Below are positions 43,741-52,398 of a stretch of 64,000 bases of DNA, piece by piece (within the stretch, counting starts at the first letter, position 1; the number at the start of each line of letters is the position of its first letter). A program made the translations under genes and the position numbers. Source of the stretch: Ruminococcus sp. (GTDB lineage: Bacteria > Bacillota > Clostridia > Oscillospirales > Acutalibacteraceae). The DNA lies in contig JAFRCW010000027.1 of the NCBI GenBank assembly GCA_017404145.1, forward strand, positions 46,424 to 110,423, written 5' to 3'. Under the pieces are notes generated by a model that had not been told where the DNA came from, made no database searches, and saw only the letters and a list, made by a program, of their open reading frames with translations.

Positions 43741-44070
43741 TTAGAGTAAAAAGCCTACGACATCCGTACCGACGTAGATCACGCGGTAGGACTTGCCTTC
43801 TTCGGCAGCCTGCACGCCGGAGGTGGTTGCGGTAAGGATCGCGTCGCCGACAGAAACTTCGCCGGTAAGAGCGGCTTCAACATAGCCCTCCACCTGTACC
43901 GCGGCATAACCGTCTCTGACATTCATACATACGCCGATGAAGCTGTCGTCGGTTGTCGCCTTGGTAACGGTGCCCGACTCGCTCATGGTGACAAGACAGC
44001 CCTCGGTAACGAGGTCGTCCGCCAGAAAGGTAAGCACCTTTTCGTTAAATCCGTTAAAGTTAATATCCAT
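43741..44070 (-). CDS. Capsid decoration (cement) protein, DUF2190-like
   Basis: 109 residues of beta structure: EGCLVTMSESGTVTKATTDD, FIGVCMNVRDGYAAVQVEGY, VSVGDAILTATTSGVQAAEE. This is the pattern of small capsid-stabilising proteins encoded next to the major capsid gene. GGAGG before the ATG. Confidence 0.75.
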   Translation of the reverse strand: MDINFNGFNEKVLTFLADDLVTEGCLVTMSESGTVTKATTDDSFIGVCMNVRDGYAAVQVEGYVEAALTGEVSVGDAILTATTSGVQAAEEGKSYRVIYVGTDVVGFLL

Positions 44071-44085
44071 ATTTTCCTCCTTGAA

Positions 44086-45051
44086 TTAAATCGTAAACTG
44101 TGTTATCTGAGAAGGCTCGCTTCTGTCGGAGTCTCTCATCAGCATCGGCTTTAAAGCCGTTTTCTCCGCAGCCGAAAAGCCCGCGCAAAGCTCTCTCATC
44201 TGAGAGGCGGAGAGCATGGATGTGATCTCCTTCGCCGTCTTGGCGCTGAGAGCAGAAAAATAGGGAGAGAACTTTTTGATCAGTTCCTTTTTTGTCTGCT
44301 CTCTGTACGCCTGCGCGTCGGCGGCGTTCTTCTCAAGATCTTCGAGATAACGCTTCAAAGCCTCACATTCCTCATAGGAGAGAGTGACATTCTCTCCCGA
44401 TTTCACATTCTTCAGCTTATCCTGCATACCCATTTCCTTTCTGTTATGATGCGATTTGATCACGCCCGCGTTTTGCTGGGCGGGAACGGCAACGAAGCTG
44501 AACTCATACGCGTCACAAGGCTCCAGCAGTGCGCCGTAGCACAGCTCCCCGTTATATACCTCTCCCTTGCGGTGAGCGCACAGCGGCGAGTGGATGTCCT
44601 CGTGACAGACAGAGCATACCGTGCTTTTGACACTGCAGCCGACAGATACTTCTTTGACAATGCCCGCATCGATCTGATCGATCAGCGGCTGGTTCGCCTC
44701 ATTTTTCAGGATATATGCCCTGCACACCAGCCGGAAATAATCGTCGCCGATACGGTTCTTCTTCCCCTTGACCGGCTCTACGGCGCAGGAGATGATTCTC
44801 GCTTTCTGATTTTTCGCGCTGGGGTCGTGGTCGATGATCCCGGTTTTGCCGACAAAAAGCTCTGAGAGCTTTTCAAGCGACTCTACGGGGAACATCTCAC
44901 AGTCCCGATCAATTTCGTTGTCACACAAGACGACCGAAAAAAGATATACCTCGTCCGGTCTTAATTCTCTTCGAGAATAAAGATTGACCAGTTCCATTTC
45001 CTGTACTTCGTTGATTCGCTTTGTGCTTTTGATGATCTGTCCCTGTTTCAT
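44086..45051 (-). CDS. Prohead protease with C-terminal scaffold region
   Basis: 321 residues. The N-terminal protease-like part has a DHDPSAKNQKARIISCAVEP stretch with His and a KEVSVGCSVKS strand, then two Cys-His clusters (CSVCHEDIHSPLC) and YEFSFVAVPAQQNAG, a hallmark end of phage capsid proteases. The C-terminal 110 residues are helical and charged, as in fused scaffolds. Overlaps the portal stop as ATGA. Confidence 0.75.
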   Translation of the reverse strand: MKQGQIIKSTKRINEVQEMELVNLYSRRELRPDEVYLFSVVLCDNEIDRDCEMFPVESLEKLSELFVGKTGIIDHDPSAKNQKARIISCAVEPVKGKKNRIGDDYFRLVCRAYILKNEANQPLIDQIDAGIVKEVSVGCSVKSTVCSVCHEDIHSPLCAHRKGEVYNGELCYGALLEPCDAYEFSFVAVPAQQNAGVIKSHHNRKEMGMQDKLKNVKSGENVTLSYEECEALKRYLEDLEKNAADAQAYREQTKKELIKKFSPYFSALSAKTAKEITSMLSASQMRELCAGFSAAEKTALKPMLMRDSDRSEPSQITQFTI

Positions 45052-46223
45052 ACTTCACCTCCGTCTGTTTCGTTTGGTTCAAATCCTATATCGTTTAAAA
45101 TCTGATCTGCCTGCGCGTTCTGCAGCCTTGCGGCGGCAAGCTCGGTCTCATCCTGCAGGTTGATGGTGCTCCACTTGACTTTACAATCCTCAAGATAACC
45201 CTCAAGCCTTAAAAACGTCTCACAGATACCCATGATCACCGGCGTCAGCAGGGTACGGTAATACTGCAGCTCGCTCATCAGGATCTCCGCCTGCTGGGTG
45301 CTCATACGCTCGGTCGTAGACCATGAAAGTCCCAGCATAAAGGGCGGTACCGAGAGTTTGGAGACGATCTGCTCGGTGATGTGCCGGATCGGAACATCAC
45401 AGTCGAGGATTTGGTTATCCGATCCTATCGCTTTGATCTCCACGTCACCGACAGAAACAAAGTCGCAGACCTTATCGCTCTCGCGCATCACCTTGGACCA
45501 TTCCCGCGCGATCTCCTGCGCTCTCTGCCTTGCCATAGCGGCAGAGGCTGAGGACGAGGGCTTATAGGTCACGGAAAAACGCACGTTGCCGACGCGCTCA
45601 AAGTTCTGTCCGACGCTGTGAAACACCTTCAGCAGTATTGAGCTGACAAACGGCAGGGATCGCAGTACGGAAGAGCCGAACGGCTCGCCCGCCTTGGGAT
45701 TTAAGAAGCTCAGCGAGATCAAGCCCTGATTTTGGCAGACGTCTTTTTCATAGCCCATTCCCTTACGGCAGACGAAAAGCTCCAGCGGGCTGTCGCCCTG
45801 TACGATCTCAATATCCTTGAGGCTCGCATTATACAGCGCGGCAACCGTTCCGCCGTCCTTGCTCAGCACCGTTTCTCCCACGGCGGTACCGTAGGTCAGA
45901 AGCTGTTCAAAGTAGGTATAGATGTACTGGTAGATACCGCGCGACGCGCCGTTGACATGAACGTTCTTCAAAAAATCGTCCAAAAGCCTCTGAGCGCTGT
46001 CGCTTTCACACTCGACATCAAAGGTTCCGATAAGTCTGACCAGCTTGCTGATCGCGGCGTCGATGATCGGCACCGCTTCTCGCAGGCTCTCATAAAGCTC
46101 CAGCTCACACTGTGACAGCGGACGGTAGGAGGAGATTGCCGAGAACGGATGCGAACGGTAAACGGCAGGGAGCGTCTGCACCGCCGCAGGTTCCGCTTTA
46201 TTTCTTTTTGAGAATAATTTCAT
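45048..46223 (-). CDS. Phage portal protein
   Basis: 391 residues. LRSLPFVSSILLKVFHSVGQ, the wing/stem region near 200-280, and PPFMLGLSWSTTERMSTQQA, the conserved portal C-terminal block. It forms the dodecameric DNA entry ring. Start at ATG 46223, 5 nt after AGGAGG; the ATG at 46226 is too close. Confidence 0.88.
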   Translation of the reverse strand: MKLFSKRNKAEPAAVQTLPAVYRSHPFSAISSYRPLSQCELELYESLREAVPIIDAAISKLVRLIGTFDVECESDSAQRLLDDFLKNVHVNGASRGIYQYIYTYFEQLLTYGTAVGETVLSKDGGTVAALYNASLKDIEIVQGDSPLELFVCRKGMGYEKDVCQNQGLISLSFLNPKAGEPFGSSVLRSLPFVSSILLKVFHSVGQNFERVGNVRFSVTYKPSSSASAAMARQRAQEIAREWSKVMRESDKVCDFVSVGDVEIKAIGSDNQILDCDVPIRHITEQIVSKLSVPPFMLGLSWSTTERMSTQQAEILMSELQYYRTLLTPVIMGICETFLRLEGYLEDCKVKWSTINLQDETELAAARLQNAQADQILNDIGFEPNETDGGEV

Positions 46224-46235
46224 CATTCCCTCCTC

Positions 46236-47495
46236 TTATCTGAAAGCGGCGACCGCCAAAAAGCCGTCGTCGGCGCCGCTTTCCATGTAGGATACAAAAT
46301 AGCGGATATCGTCCATCGCGTGATCGTTCTCCTTTACCACGGCGTCGCTGTTCTTGTTCTCGTCCCACCTGTACAACGAGAATTCCCTGATGGCGTCCTT
46401 ACAGTTGTCGCAGATCACTACCCGTCGTTCTTTTAAGGCGGAGAAGGTCTTGCGGATGCCGTCTATCACCGAGTTCTCAGCAGGGATAACCTCATATTGC
46501 CTATGTCTTCTGATAACCTCAGTAAAGCTCCTGGCGCTCGGATCAATGATGACCGCTTTGACCTTTCTCTCTCCCGCCAGAGCCCGCAAGCCTTCGTAGT
46601 GTTCCTCGTCGGTTCTCGCAGAATGCTCTGTACGGGAGTCGTAGTAGTATTCGTCGATTCTGTACCATATACCGTCTCTAAGTCCCCACAAGCCCATCGA
46701 CGTCGGATTTACCGTGCCGTAATCGCAGGAGACACAGTATTCGTCCATCGGCTCTTTGGGTCTTTCACAGTACATCAACGGACTGTCCATAAAGGGATAG
46801 ACAGCGCCCGACACGCTCACCCATTCTCCGTTGATGAACCTGCGCTGAAAAGCGCCCGCATAAAGCGACTTATAGCGCTGCTTCATCTCAACAGAGAGGG
46901 ATGGGTTGTCATTCATGGTAAAGTGCAGATACAGCGCGTTTTTCTTCTCACGCTTTTGTATCCATTCCCTGTAGAACCAGTGAGAGGGGTACTCGGGATT
47001 GCAGTTGAAGAAGAACTTCGAGCCCTGTACGGAGCATCTTGCCAAAGCCTGCTCCACAAAGGAACGCGGCATCAGCGCGACCTCGTCAAACAGCACGCCC
47101 GACAGGGTGATCCCCTGGATCAGAGCGGCGGAGCCCTCGTCCTTTCCCGAGAAGAGATAGAAGCGGTTCTCCCTTCCCATAAAGGACAGGGTGAGCAGGT
47201 TCTTCGATACCGTGTCCACCGCGTGGATCTTCAAATCCGATAACGCCGGCAGCAACGGCGTGATCACGTTTCTTCTCAAAGCGCCCAGCGTCTTGCCGCA
47301 CATCGCGAAGGAGGAATCCTCAAATGTTTGCATCGCCCACAGGACATACGACAGCGACAGACACAGGGTCTTTCCCGAACGGACCGCGCCGTCGCAGATC
47401 ACGGCGTCTTTTCCGCAGTACGGAGAGCCCGAGCACCACCATAACAGCGTTTTGAGCTGTTTCTCGGAAAAAGGCTTATACTTCACCCGTGTCAT
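46236..47495 (-). CDS. Terminase large subunit
   Basis: 419 residues. ATPase: Walker A GAVRSGKT at 36-43 and Walker B VLFDE at 134-138. RNase H-like nuclease: Asp258 in SCDYGT, Asp318 in IIDPSA and a C-terminal Asp pair in NDHAMDDIRY. It packages DNA into proheads. Both catalytic sites look intact, which argues against decay. Overlaps the small subunit gene. Confidence 0.93.
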   Translation of the reverse strand: MTRVKYKPFSEKQLKTLLWWCSGSPYCGKDAVICDGAVRSGKTLCLSLSYVLWAMQTFEDSSFAMCGKTLGALRRNVITPLLPALSDLKIHAVDTVSKNLLTLSFMGRENRFYLFSGKDEGSAALIQGITLSGVLFDEVALMPRSFVEQALARCSVQGSKFFFNCNPEYPSHWFYREWIQKREKKNALYLHFTMNDNPSLSVEMKQRYKSLYAGAFQRRFINGEWVSVSGAVYPFMDSPLMYCERPKEPMDEYCVSCDYGTVNPTSMGLWGLRDGIWYRIDEYYYDSRTEHSARTDEEHYEGLRALAGERKVKAVIIDPSARSFTEVIRRHRQYEVIPAENSVIDGIRKTFSALKERRVVICDNCKDAIREFSLYRWDENKNSDAVVKENDHAMDDIRYFVSYMESGADDGFLAVAAFR

Positions 47496-47952
47496 CCCCG
47501 ATCTTTGAGAGAGCCTTTGCTCCGAGTGAGAGCGCGCTCAGAAGATCCGACCCGGGGGAATCACGTTCGATCTCGATCAGGTCGCACAGCTTTTCAAACG
47601 CCTTGACCTTGTCAAAGAACCTCACTTCAGAGCCTTTGTCGGTACACTTGTACTCCGAGACACCTCTGAGCTCCGCGCGATCCCGAAACGCGATCTCGCC
47701 GTGCGCCAGACGCAGCGCGTCCGACGCGGGAGCAGTGACGATACGCATCATCGCGTTCTCACACAGCAGGAGCAGCATCTCTCTTTGCTTTCTGAGGATC
47801 CTGACGGTCTCGTCGATCACCTCGTCTTTAAAAAGCAAAGCCTGCGCCCGCTTAGGATCTTTCAGTCCCGCTTCTCTCGCGGCAAAATCCGCGTCTCCCG
47901 ACACGGCATAGAGCCGGCAAAAGTTCTTTTCACTATTGGACAGCTTCTTCAT
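47476..47952 (-). CDS. Terminase small subunit, XtmA-like
   Basis: 158 residues. The N-terminal helix-turn-helix (SNSEKNFCRLYAVSGDADFA, AREAGLKDPKRAQALL) recognises packaging sites in the XtmA/Terminase_2 family. A helical oligomerisation region follows. GAGGGAG before the ATG. First gene of the operon, 55 bp downstream of the shared palindrome block. Confidence 0.8.
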   Translation of the reverse strand: MKKLSNSEKNFCRLYAVSGDADFAAREAGLKDPKRAQALLFKDEVIDETVRILRKQREMLLLLCENAMMRIVTAPASDALRLAHGEIAFRDRAELRGVSEYKCTDKGSEVRFFDKVKAFEKLCDLIEIERDSPGSDLLSALSLGAKALSKIGDDTGEV

Positions 47953-48006
47953 TTTCTCCCTCTCACTGTTCTGATCTTAGACAGGACGATCTGACATCAT
48001 CCCGTC

Positions 48007-48054
48007 ACCTATAGCGAAAAAACAAAAAAAGTTGCATACTTTTATGCAACTTCT
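48007..48054 (-). promoter_or_regulatory. Shared control element of phage cluster B (palindrome plus T-tract)
   Basis: AAGTTGCATA-N4-TATGCAACTT at 48029-48052, followed on the minus strand by TTTTTGTTTTTT, CGC and TATAGGT. The 48-nt block aligns without gaps to 13291-13338 with 7 differences. Here the neighbour upstream (spoVAF) is divergent, so the stem is not needed as a terminator of an upstream gene. No clear sigma-A promoter is visible beside it. Confidence 0.8.
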
Positions 48055-48127
48055 GAAAAAAACATAAAAAAATTTTTTTGGGGGATGATAGTTTTATCTT
48101 ATCGTCATTACATTGGGAAGTGAAACG

Positions 48128-49525
48128 ATGCTGACTTTTGAAGAAAAACGAAAAGCGCTTTGTGACGCGCTGAACGCCGAAAAGTGCTTTGACCTGATCG
48201 AGCGGCGACTCATCCTCGGCGGCAGAGATGCCGTCATCTTCTACATCAACGGACTGGCGCGCGACGAGCTGACCGAGAAGATACTCGCGTTCTTTTACAC
48301 CAACGCCGCAGGCGACGCGCTGGTTAATCCCGATACATTCATCCGACTCTGCGTCCCCTTAACGGAAGTCAGCGTATGCGATGAGATCGGTACCGTCGTC
48401 AAAAACGTCCTCTCCGGTCTGCCGACGATCCTGATCGACTGGAAAACACCTGTGGATTCGCTCGGCGCGATCTCGATGGATATGCGCGGCTATCCTCAAA
48501 GGACGTCGGGAGAAGCGGAGGACGATAAGGTGCTCAGAGGCCCCAAGGACGGCTTTGTCGAGAGCGTGATCTTCAACACCGCATTACTCAGGAGAAGGAT
48601 CCGCGATCCGCACTTTCTGACCAAGGCGCTCTGCGTCGGCGACTCATCCAAAACCGACGTCGTGATCTGCTGGCTGGACACCAAAGCGGATCACAAGCTT
48701 CTGCAAAAAATCATCGACCGCATCAGCGGCATCAAAACCGACGCTCTGCGGATGAACCAGCAGTCTCTGATCGAAGCGCTGGTCAAGCACCGCTGGCTCA
48801 ACCCCTTTCCCAAGGTGAAATACACCGAACGTCCCGACGTCGCCTCCGCGGTGTGCCTGAAAGGAAACATCGTGATACTGGTGGATAACTCCCCCTCGGC
48901 GCTGTTGATCCCTACCTCGATCTTCGACGTTCTGGACGAAGCGGACGACTATTACTTTCCTCCCGTGACGGGAACCTATATCCGTATCTCGCGGTATCTG
49001 ATCTCGATCGCTTCGGTGCTGATCACCCCGCTGTGGCTCTTATGCCTGCAAAATCCCGACTTTGTGCCGCAGGTGTTTCGGTTTGTTCTCCAAACGGAGC
49101 CGGTCAACATCCCGGTATTCTGGCAGCTGATCATCATCGAGATCGGTATCGACGGACTGCGGCTTGCCTCTCTGCATACGCCGTCGTCGCTGACCTCCGC
49201 GCTCGGCATCATCGGCGCGATCGCGTTCTCACAGTTTGCCATCGACGCGGGATGGTTCACCACCGGCGCGACGCTGTATATGTCGTTCGCGACGATCGCC
49301 AACTACTCTCTGCCCAACTTCGAGCTGGGATATTCGCTGAAATTTCTCAGGATCGGACTGTTGACGTTCACCTATCTGTTCAACCTGATCGGATTTATTA
49401 TGGGGCTTGTCCTGATCTTCGTATTATTGCTGACAAACCGCACCATCTCGGGCAAGAGCTTCCTCTATCCCTTGATCCCGCTTCATCCCAAGGAGCTGAT
49501 GAAGAGCTTCGCGAGATTTCGCTAA
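48128..49525 (+). CDS. spoVAF: Stage V sporulation protein AF (GerA-family, SpoVAF)
   Basis: 465 residues from ATG 48128 (GGGAAGTG upstream; an in-frame TTG lies at 48113). Cytoplasmic N-terminal domain of the GerA type (FIRLCVPLTEVSVCDEIGTV), the motif YPQRTSGEAEDDKVLRGPKDGF split by a conserved EP-like turn, and a C-terminal membrane domain with about five helices. It belongs to the SpoVA dipicolinate channel machinery or related germination complexes. Divergent from the phage operon. Its stop overlaps that of spmB by 3 nt on the other strand. Confidence 0.88.
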   Translation: MLTFEEKRKALCDALNAEKCFDLIERRLILGGRDAVIFYINGLARDELTEKILAFFYTNAAGDALVNPDTFIRLCVPLTEVSVCDEIGTVVKNVLSGLPTILIDWKTPVDSLGAISMDMRGYPQRTSGEAEDDKVLRGPKDGFVESVIFNTALLRRRIRDPHFLTKALCVGDSSKTDVVICWLDTKADHKLLQKIIDRISGIKTDALRMNQQSLIEALVKHRWLNPFPKVKYTERPDVASAVCLKGNIVILVDNSPSALLIPTSIFDVLDEADDYYFPPVTGTYIRISRYLISIASVLITPLWLLCLQNPDFVPQVFRFVLQTEPVNIPVFWQLIIIEIGIDGLRLASLHTPSSLTSALGIIGAIAFSQFAIDAGWFTTGATLYMSFATIANYSLPNFELGYSLKFLRIGLLTFTYLFNLIGFIMGLVLIFVLLLTNRTISGKSFLYPLIPLHPKELMKSFARFR

Positions 49526-50031
49526 GACATCAGCAAACTCACTGTCACGACACACATCACCATCGCCGTAACATCCGCCGCAAGCGCCGCAAAAAGCGTG
49601 TGGCGGATGTTTTTGATATTCACCGCGCCGTAGTACATCGTCACGGCATAGAAGGTTGTCTCGGTGGAGCCTGCCAGCACGGAGGCGCACTTGGCAAGAA
49701 AGCTGTCCGCACCGAAACGCTCATAGATATCGGTGAGTAATGCCGTCGCGCCGGAGCCCGATACCGGACGCAGCAGCGCCATCGGGACAAGCTCTGTGGG
49801 ATAGCCGAGCTTCTCAAACAGCGGTCGGAGCTTTTCTGTGAGAAAATCCAGCGCGCCGCTCGCTCTGACCATCCCGACCGCAAGAAGCAGCCCGATCATC
49901 ACGGGAGCGATCGCATATAATGTCATCAGCCCCTCCTTCGCGCCGTTTCGAAAGCTCTCGAATACATTGACCTTTTTGATTACGCCGTACAGTACCACCG
50001 CGCCGATCAAAACGGGGATGATATAGTCGAT
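49522..50031 (-). CDS. spmB: Spore maturation protein B, apparent ATC start
   Basis: 169 residues if started at 50031. Family blocks: VNVFESFRNGAKEGLMTLYA, VMIGLLLAVGMVRASGALDF, MALLRPVSGSGATALLTDIY. GGAGGTG (50045-50039) is 7 nt before an ATC codon at 50031, and the codons after it (DYIIPVLIGAVVLYG) match the known N-terminus of SpmB. No ATG, GTG or TTG is present in that place; the next possible start, TTG at 50010, would remove the first helix. It works with SpmA in spore core dehydration. Confidence 0.8.
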   Translation of the reverse strand: MDYIIPVLIGAVVLYGVIKKVNVFESFRNGAKEGLMTLYAIAPVMIGLLLAVGMVRASGALDFLTEKLRPLFEKLGYPTELVPMALLRPVSGSGATALLTDIYERFGADSFLAKCASVLAGSTETTFYAVTMYYGAVNIKNIRHTLFAALAADVTAMVMCVVTVSLLMS

Positions 50032-50055
50032 ACTTTGACACCTCCGTAAATCAAA

Positions 50056-50172
50056 TTAGGAATCAGGAATTAGGAGTTAGGAATTGTGGAAACTCGCTTC
50101 GCTCGAACAATTTCTATTTTCGGGTGCGGGTATCCCGCCCGTAATTCCTAATTCCTAACTCCTAATTCCTCA
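50056..50172. repeat. Family D palindromic element between spmA and spmB
   Basis: Outer arms are built of TTAGGAATTAGGAGTTAGGA and its complement; inner part holds GAAACTCGCTTCGCTCG and GGGTGCGGGTATCCCGCCC. It runs into the 3' end of spmA, giving the last codons and the stop. Confidence 0.75.
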
Positions 50173-50743
50173 TTAAAAAACGGTTCCCCAGTTTCGCAAC
50201 GCACAGCCCTACCATAAGCGCGAGCGCAGAGGAAATCCAAACACAGAAGATCACATCAAACGGCGACGTCGAGCCGTAACTGCGTCTCAGTACCGCTACG
50301 GTGGTGGGCAGTATCTGGATCGACGCGGTATTCATCACGACAAAGGTCACCATACTGTCGGTCGCGATATCATCCCGCGAGGACTTTCTCAGCTCTTTCA
50401 TCGCAGAGATCCCCAGCGGCGTCGCGGCGTTGCCGAGTCCCAACAAATTCGCGCTGATGTTCATCGAAATATAAGAGAACGCGTCTGAACTTTCATCCAA
50501 ATCGGGAAAGAGCTTTTTGAGCATCGGAGAAAACAGCCGTGAGAGCTTCTCGGTCAGCCCAGCGTCTTTCGCGATCGCCATCACGCCCGACCACATACAT
50601 AAGCCGCCGCACATTTTCACCAGAAGCGTTACCGCCTCGGTCGCCGAATCCAGCGCGGACGAAGACAGCGCCGCCATATTCCCCGACACCGCGGCAAAAA
50701 TCAGCGAGACGAGAATCATCCCCGCAAAAATATAGGAAAGCAT
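50162..50743 (-). CDS. spmA: Spore maturation protein A
   Basis: 193 residues from ATG 50743, which has GAGGTG 4 nt upstream; the frame is open to 50857 but without a ribosome site. Family blocks: LVKMCGGLCMWSGVMAIAKD, FSYISMNISANLLGLGNAAT, PLGISAMKEL and TFVVMNTASIQILPTTVAVL. Membrane protein needed for spore core dehydration. The final MRN and stop are encoded in the family D repeat. Confidence 0.93.
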   Translation of the reverse strand: MLSYIFAGMILVSLIFAAVSGNMAALSSSALDSATEAVTLLVKMCGGLCMWSGVMAIAKDAGLTEKLSRLFSPMLKKLFPDLDESSDAFSYISMNISANLLGLGNAATPLGISAMKELRKSSRDDIATDSMVTFVVMNTASIQILPTTVAVLRRSYGSTSPFDVIFCVWISSALALMVGLCVAKLGNRFLMRN

Positions 50744-50839
50744 ACTGCACCTCATATTCCGTCGAAAAAGAAATATTATTGACAAATTTAGCATTTTTTG
50801 GTAAAATGTATCCGAAAAAAGCAGAAAGGATGTAACACT

Positions 50840-51082
50840 ATGAAACGCGCAGGACATCTTTGCAGAATCGACAAGCTGGGTCGCGTGGTCATTCCCAAAC
50901 AGCTTCGGGACAGCTTTGACATTTATCCCGACGATGCGATAGAGATCTTCACCGACGACAGCTCTATTATCCTCAGAAAGTATACAGAAAGCTGCTGTTT
51001 CTGCGGCAGCGAGGACAACCTTAAGAGCTTCAAGGACAAGACCGTTTGCGAAGACTGTATCAAAGAACTGTCAAAGCAGTAA
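50840..51082 (+). CDS. AbrB-family transition-state regulator with C-terminal zinc ribbon
   Basis: 80 residues from ATG 50840 (AAAGGA upstream). The AbrB swapped-hairpin DNA-binding domain, LCRIDKLGRVVIPKQLRDSF, is followed by a Cys4 cluster (CCFCGSED, then CEDCIKEL) instead of the longer AbrB tail. Such regulators control post-exponential and sporulation genes. Followed by a strong terminator. Confidence 0.88.
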   Translation: MKRAGHLCRIDKLGRVVIPKQLRDSFDIYPDDAIEIFTDDSSIILRKYTESCCFCGSEDNLKSFKDKTVCEDCIKELSKQ

Positions 51083-51110
51083 AGTATATGTCATACCGAT
51101 CAAAGATATG

Positions 51111-51141
51111 AAAACGCAGAGTGTACCGCTCTGCGTTTTTC
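51111..51141 (+). terminator. Terminator after the AbrB regulator
   Basis: AAAACGCAGAG / CTCTGCGTTTTT with a 7-nt loop. Confidence 0.9.
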
Positions 51142-51237
51142 CTTTGAGAAAGTCTGTCAAAATATATCTGCAAAATATCTTTTCTTCTTCCCTGTGTTAT
51201 GCTATACTGAAACAAATGATAAAAAGGAGACTTTTTG

Positions 51238-52398
51238 ATGAAACACAGAATTCTTTGCGCAGCATTGGCTATTGTGATGATATTCTCCCTGTGCGCCTGC
51301 GCGGCATCGGGAGACAGCGCCTCGGGTCACACGCTCTATGTCAGAGACGAATACTCCCACGACAGTATCGACGCCACCTTCCTCTCCACCGACGGCGGGG
51401 AAAGCAAGACCGTTACGATGAAAAGCCTCGGTGAGGACGACGGCGCAACGCTGTTCTCCTGTGAAGGAGATACCGAGAAATTCGACCGCGTGGTTTTCAC
51501 CTACAACGATGAAAGCACGATAGAACTCGCCTTCAACGACTATGTCAGCGGATGGCAGATCGACTCTCACCATTTCACCCCTTACACCTATGAGGGCGTC
51601 AACGATACCCCGACCTTCACCCGCGTAAAGTTCGACTATGAAAGCAGAAAGAAAGATATCTGTATCTGGACGCCCGGGGACTATGACGCGAACAGCGAAG
51701 AGAAATATTCTGTTATCTATATGACCGACGCACAGAATCTTTTTGATCCCTCGGCAACCTCCACCGGAAGCTGGGGCGTTGCGGAAGCGGTCAGAGGAAT
51801 GATGAAAGAGTCCTCAAACAAGTGTATCATCGTCGGTATCGAAAATCCTCCCGGCTACCGCGACGAGGAGCTCACCCCCAACCTCGGCAAAAGCACACAG
51901 GACAGCTATGACGACGGCAAGGGTATTGAATTCTGCGACTTCGTATATAACACCGTCGTACCCTATGTTGAAGAAAACTACAACGTCTATGCCGACCCTC
52001 AGCATAACGCGGTCTGCGGCAGCTCTTCGGGCGGTATCGAGTGCTTCTACATCGGTATGGAGCATCCCGAGAAGTTCGGTACGATCGGCGCACTCTCCCC
52101 CGCGTTCGGGCTGTTTGACAACGCAACATGGGATAAGTATCTTGCTGAAAAGGACTTCTCCGCCGGATATCCCTTCGTCTATATCTACAACGGTAACAGC
52201 GACAAGGATCAGCTCGAACAGTATCTGCTTGAAGGCGCCGAGGATATGCCCGATAATCTGAAAAAGATCGGCTATCCTGAGGATAAGATCGTCGTCAAGG
52301 TATATGACAAAGGTATGCACAACGAGATGCACTGGCGCGCGGTATTCCCCGAGTTTCTCAAGTATATGTTCCCACAAACTGAAACCCCGGCAGAATAG
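51238..52398 (+). CDS. Secreted esterase lipoprotein (esterase D / carbohydrate esterase 1-like)
   Basis: 386 residues. Lipoprotein signal ending SLCAC. An N-terminal beta domain of about 115 residues (LYVRDEYSHDSIDATFLSTD, a carbohydrate-binding-like sandwich) precedes the alpha/beta hydrolase: KYSVIYMTDAQNLF, VGIENP, nucleophile Ser in GSSSGGIECFYIGMEHPE, and a late His in KGMHNEMHWR. Likely removes acyl groups from polysaccharide or acts on siderophore-like esters. Start ATG 51238 follows AAGGAG. A family A repeat begins directly after the stop. Confidence 0.83.
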   Translation: MKHRILCAALAIVMIFSLCACAASGDSASGHTLYVRDEYSHDSIDATFLSTDGGESKTVTMKSLGEDDGATLFSCEGDTEKFDRVVFTYNDESTIELAFNDYVSGWQIDSHHFTPYTYEGVNDTPTFTRVKFDYESRKKDICIWTPGDYDANSEEKYSVIYMTDAQNLFDPSATSTGSWGVAEAVRGMMKESSNKCIIVGIENPPGYRDEELTPNLGKSTQDSYDDGKGIEFCDFVYNTVVPYVEENYNVYADPQHNAVCGSSSGGIECFYIGMEHPEKFGTIGALSPAFGLFDNATWDKYLAEKDFSAGYPFVYIYNGNSDKDQLEQYLLEGAEDMPDNLKKIGYPEDKIVVKVYDKGMHNEMHWRAVFPEFLKYMFPQTETPAE

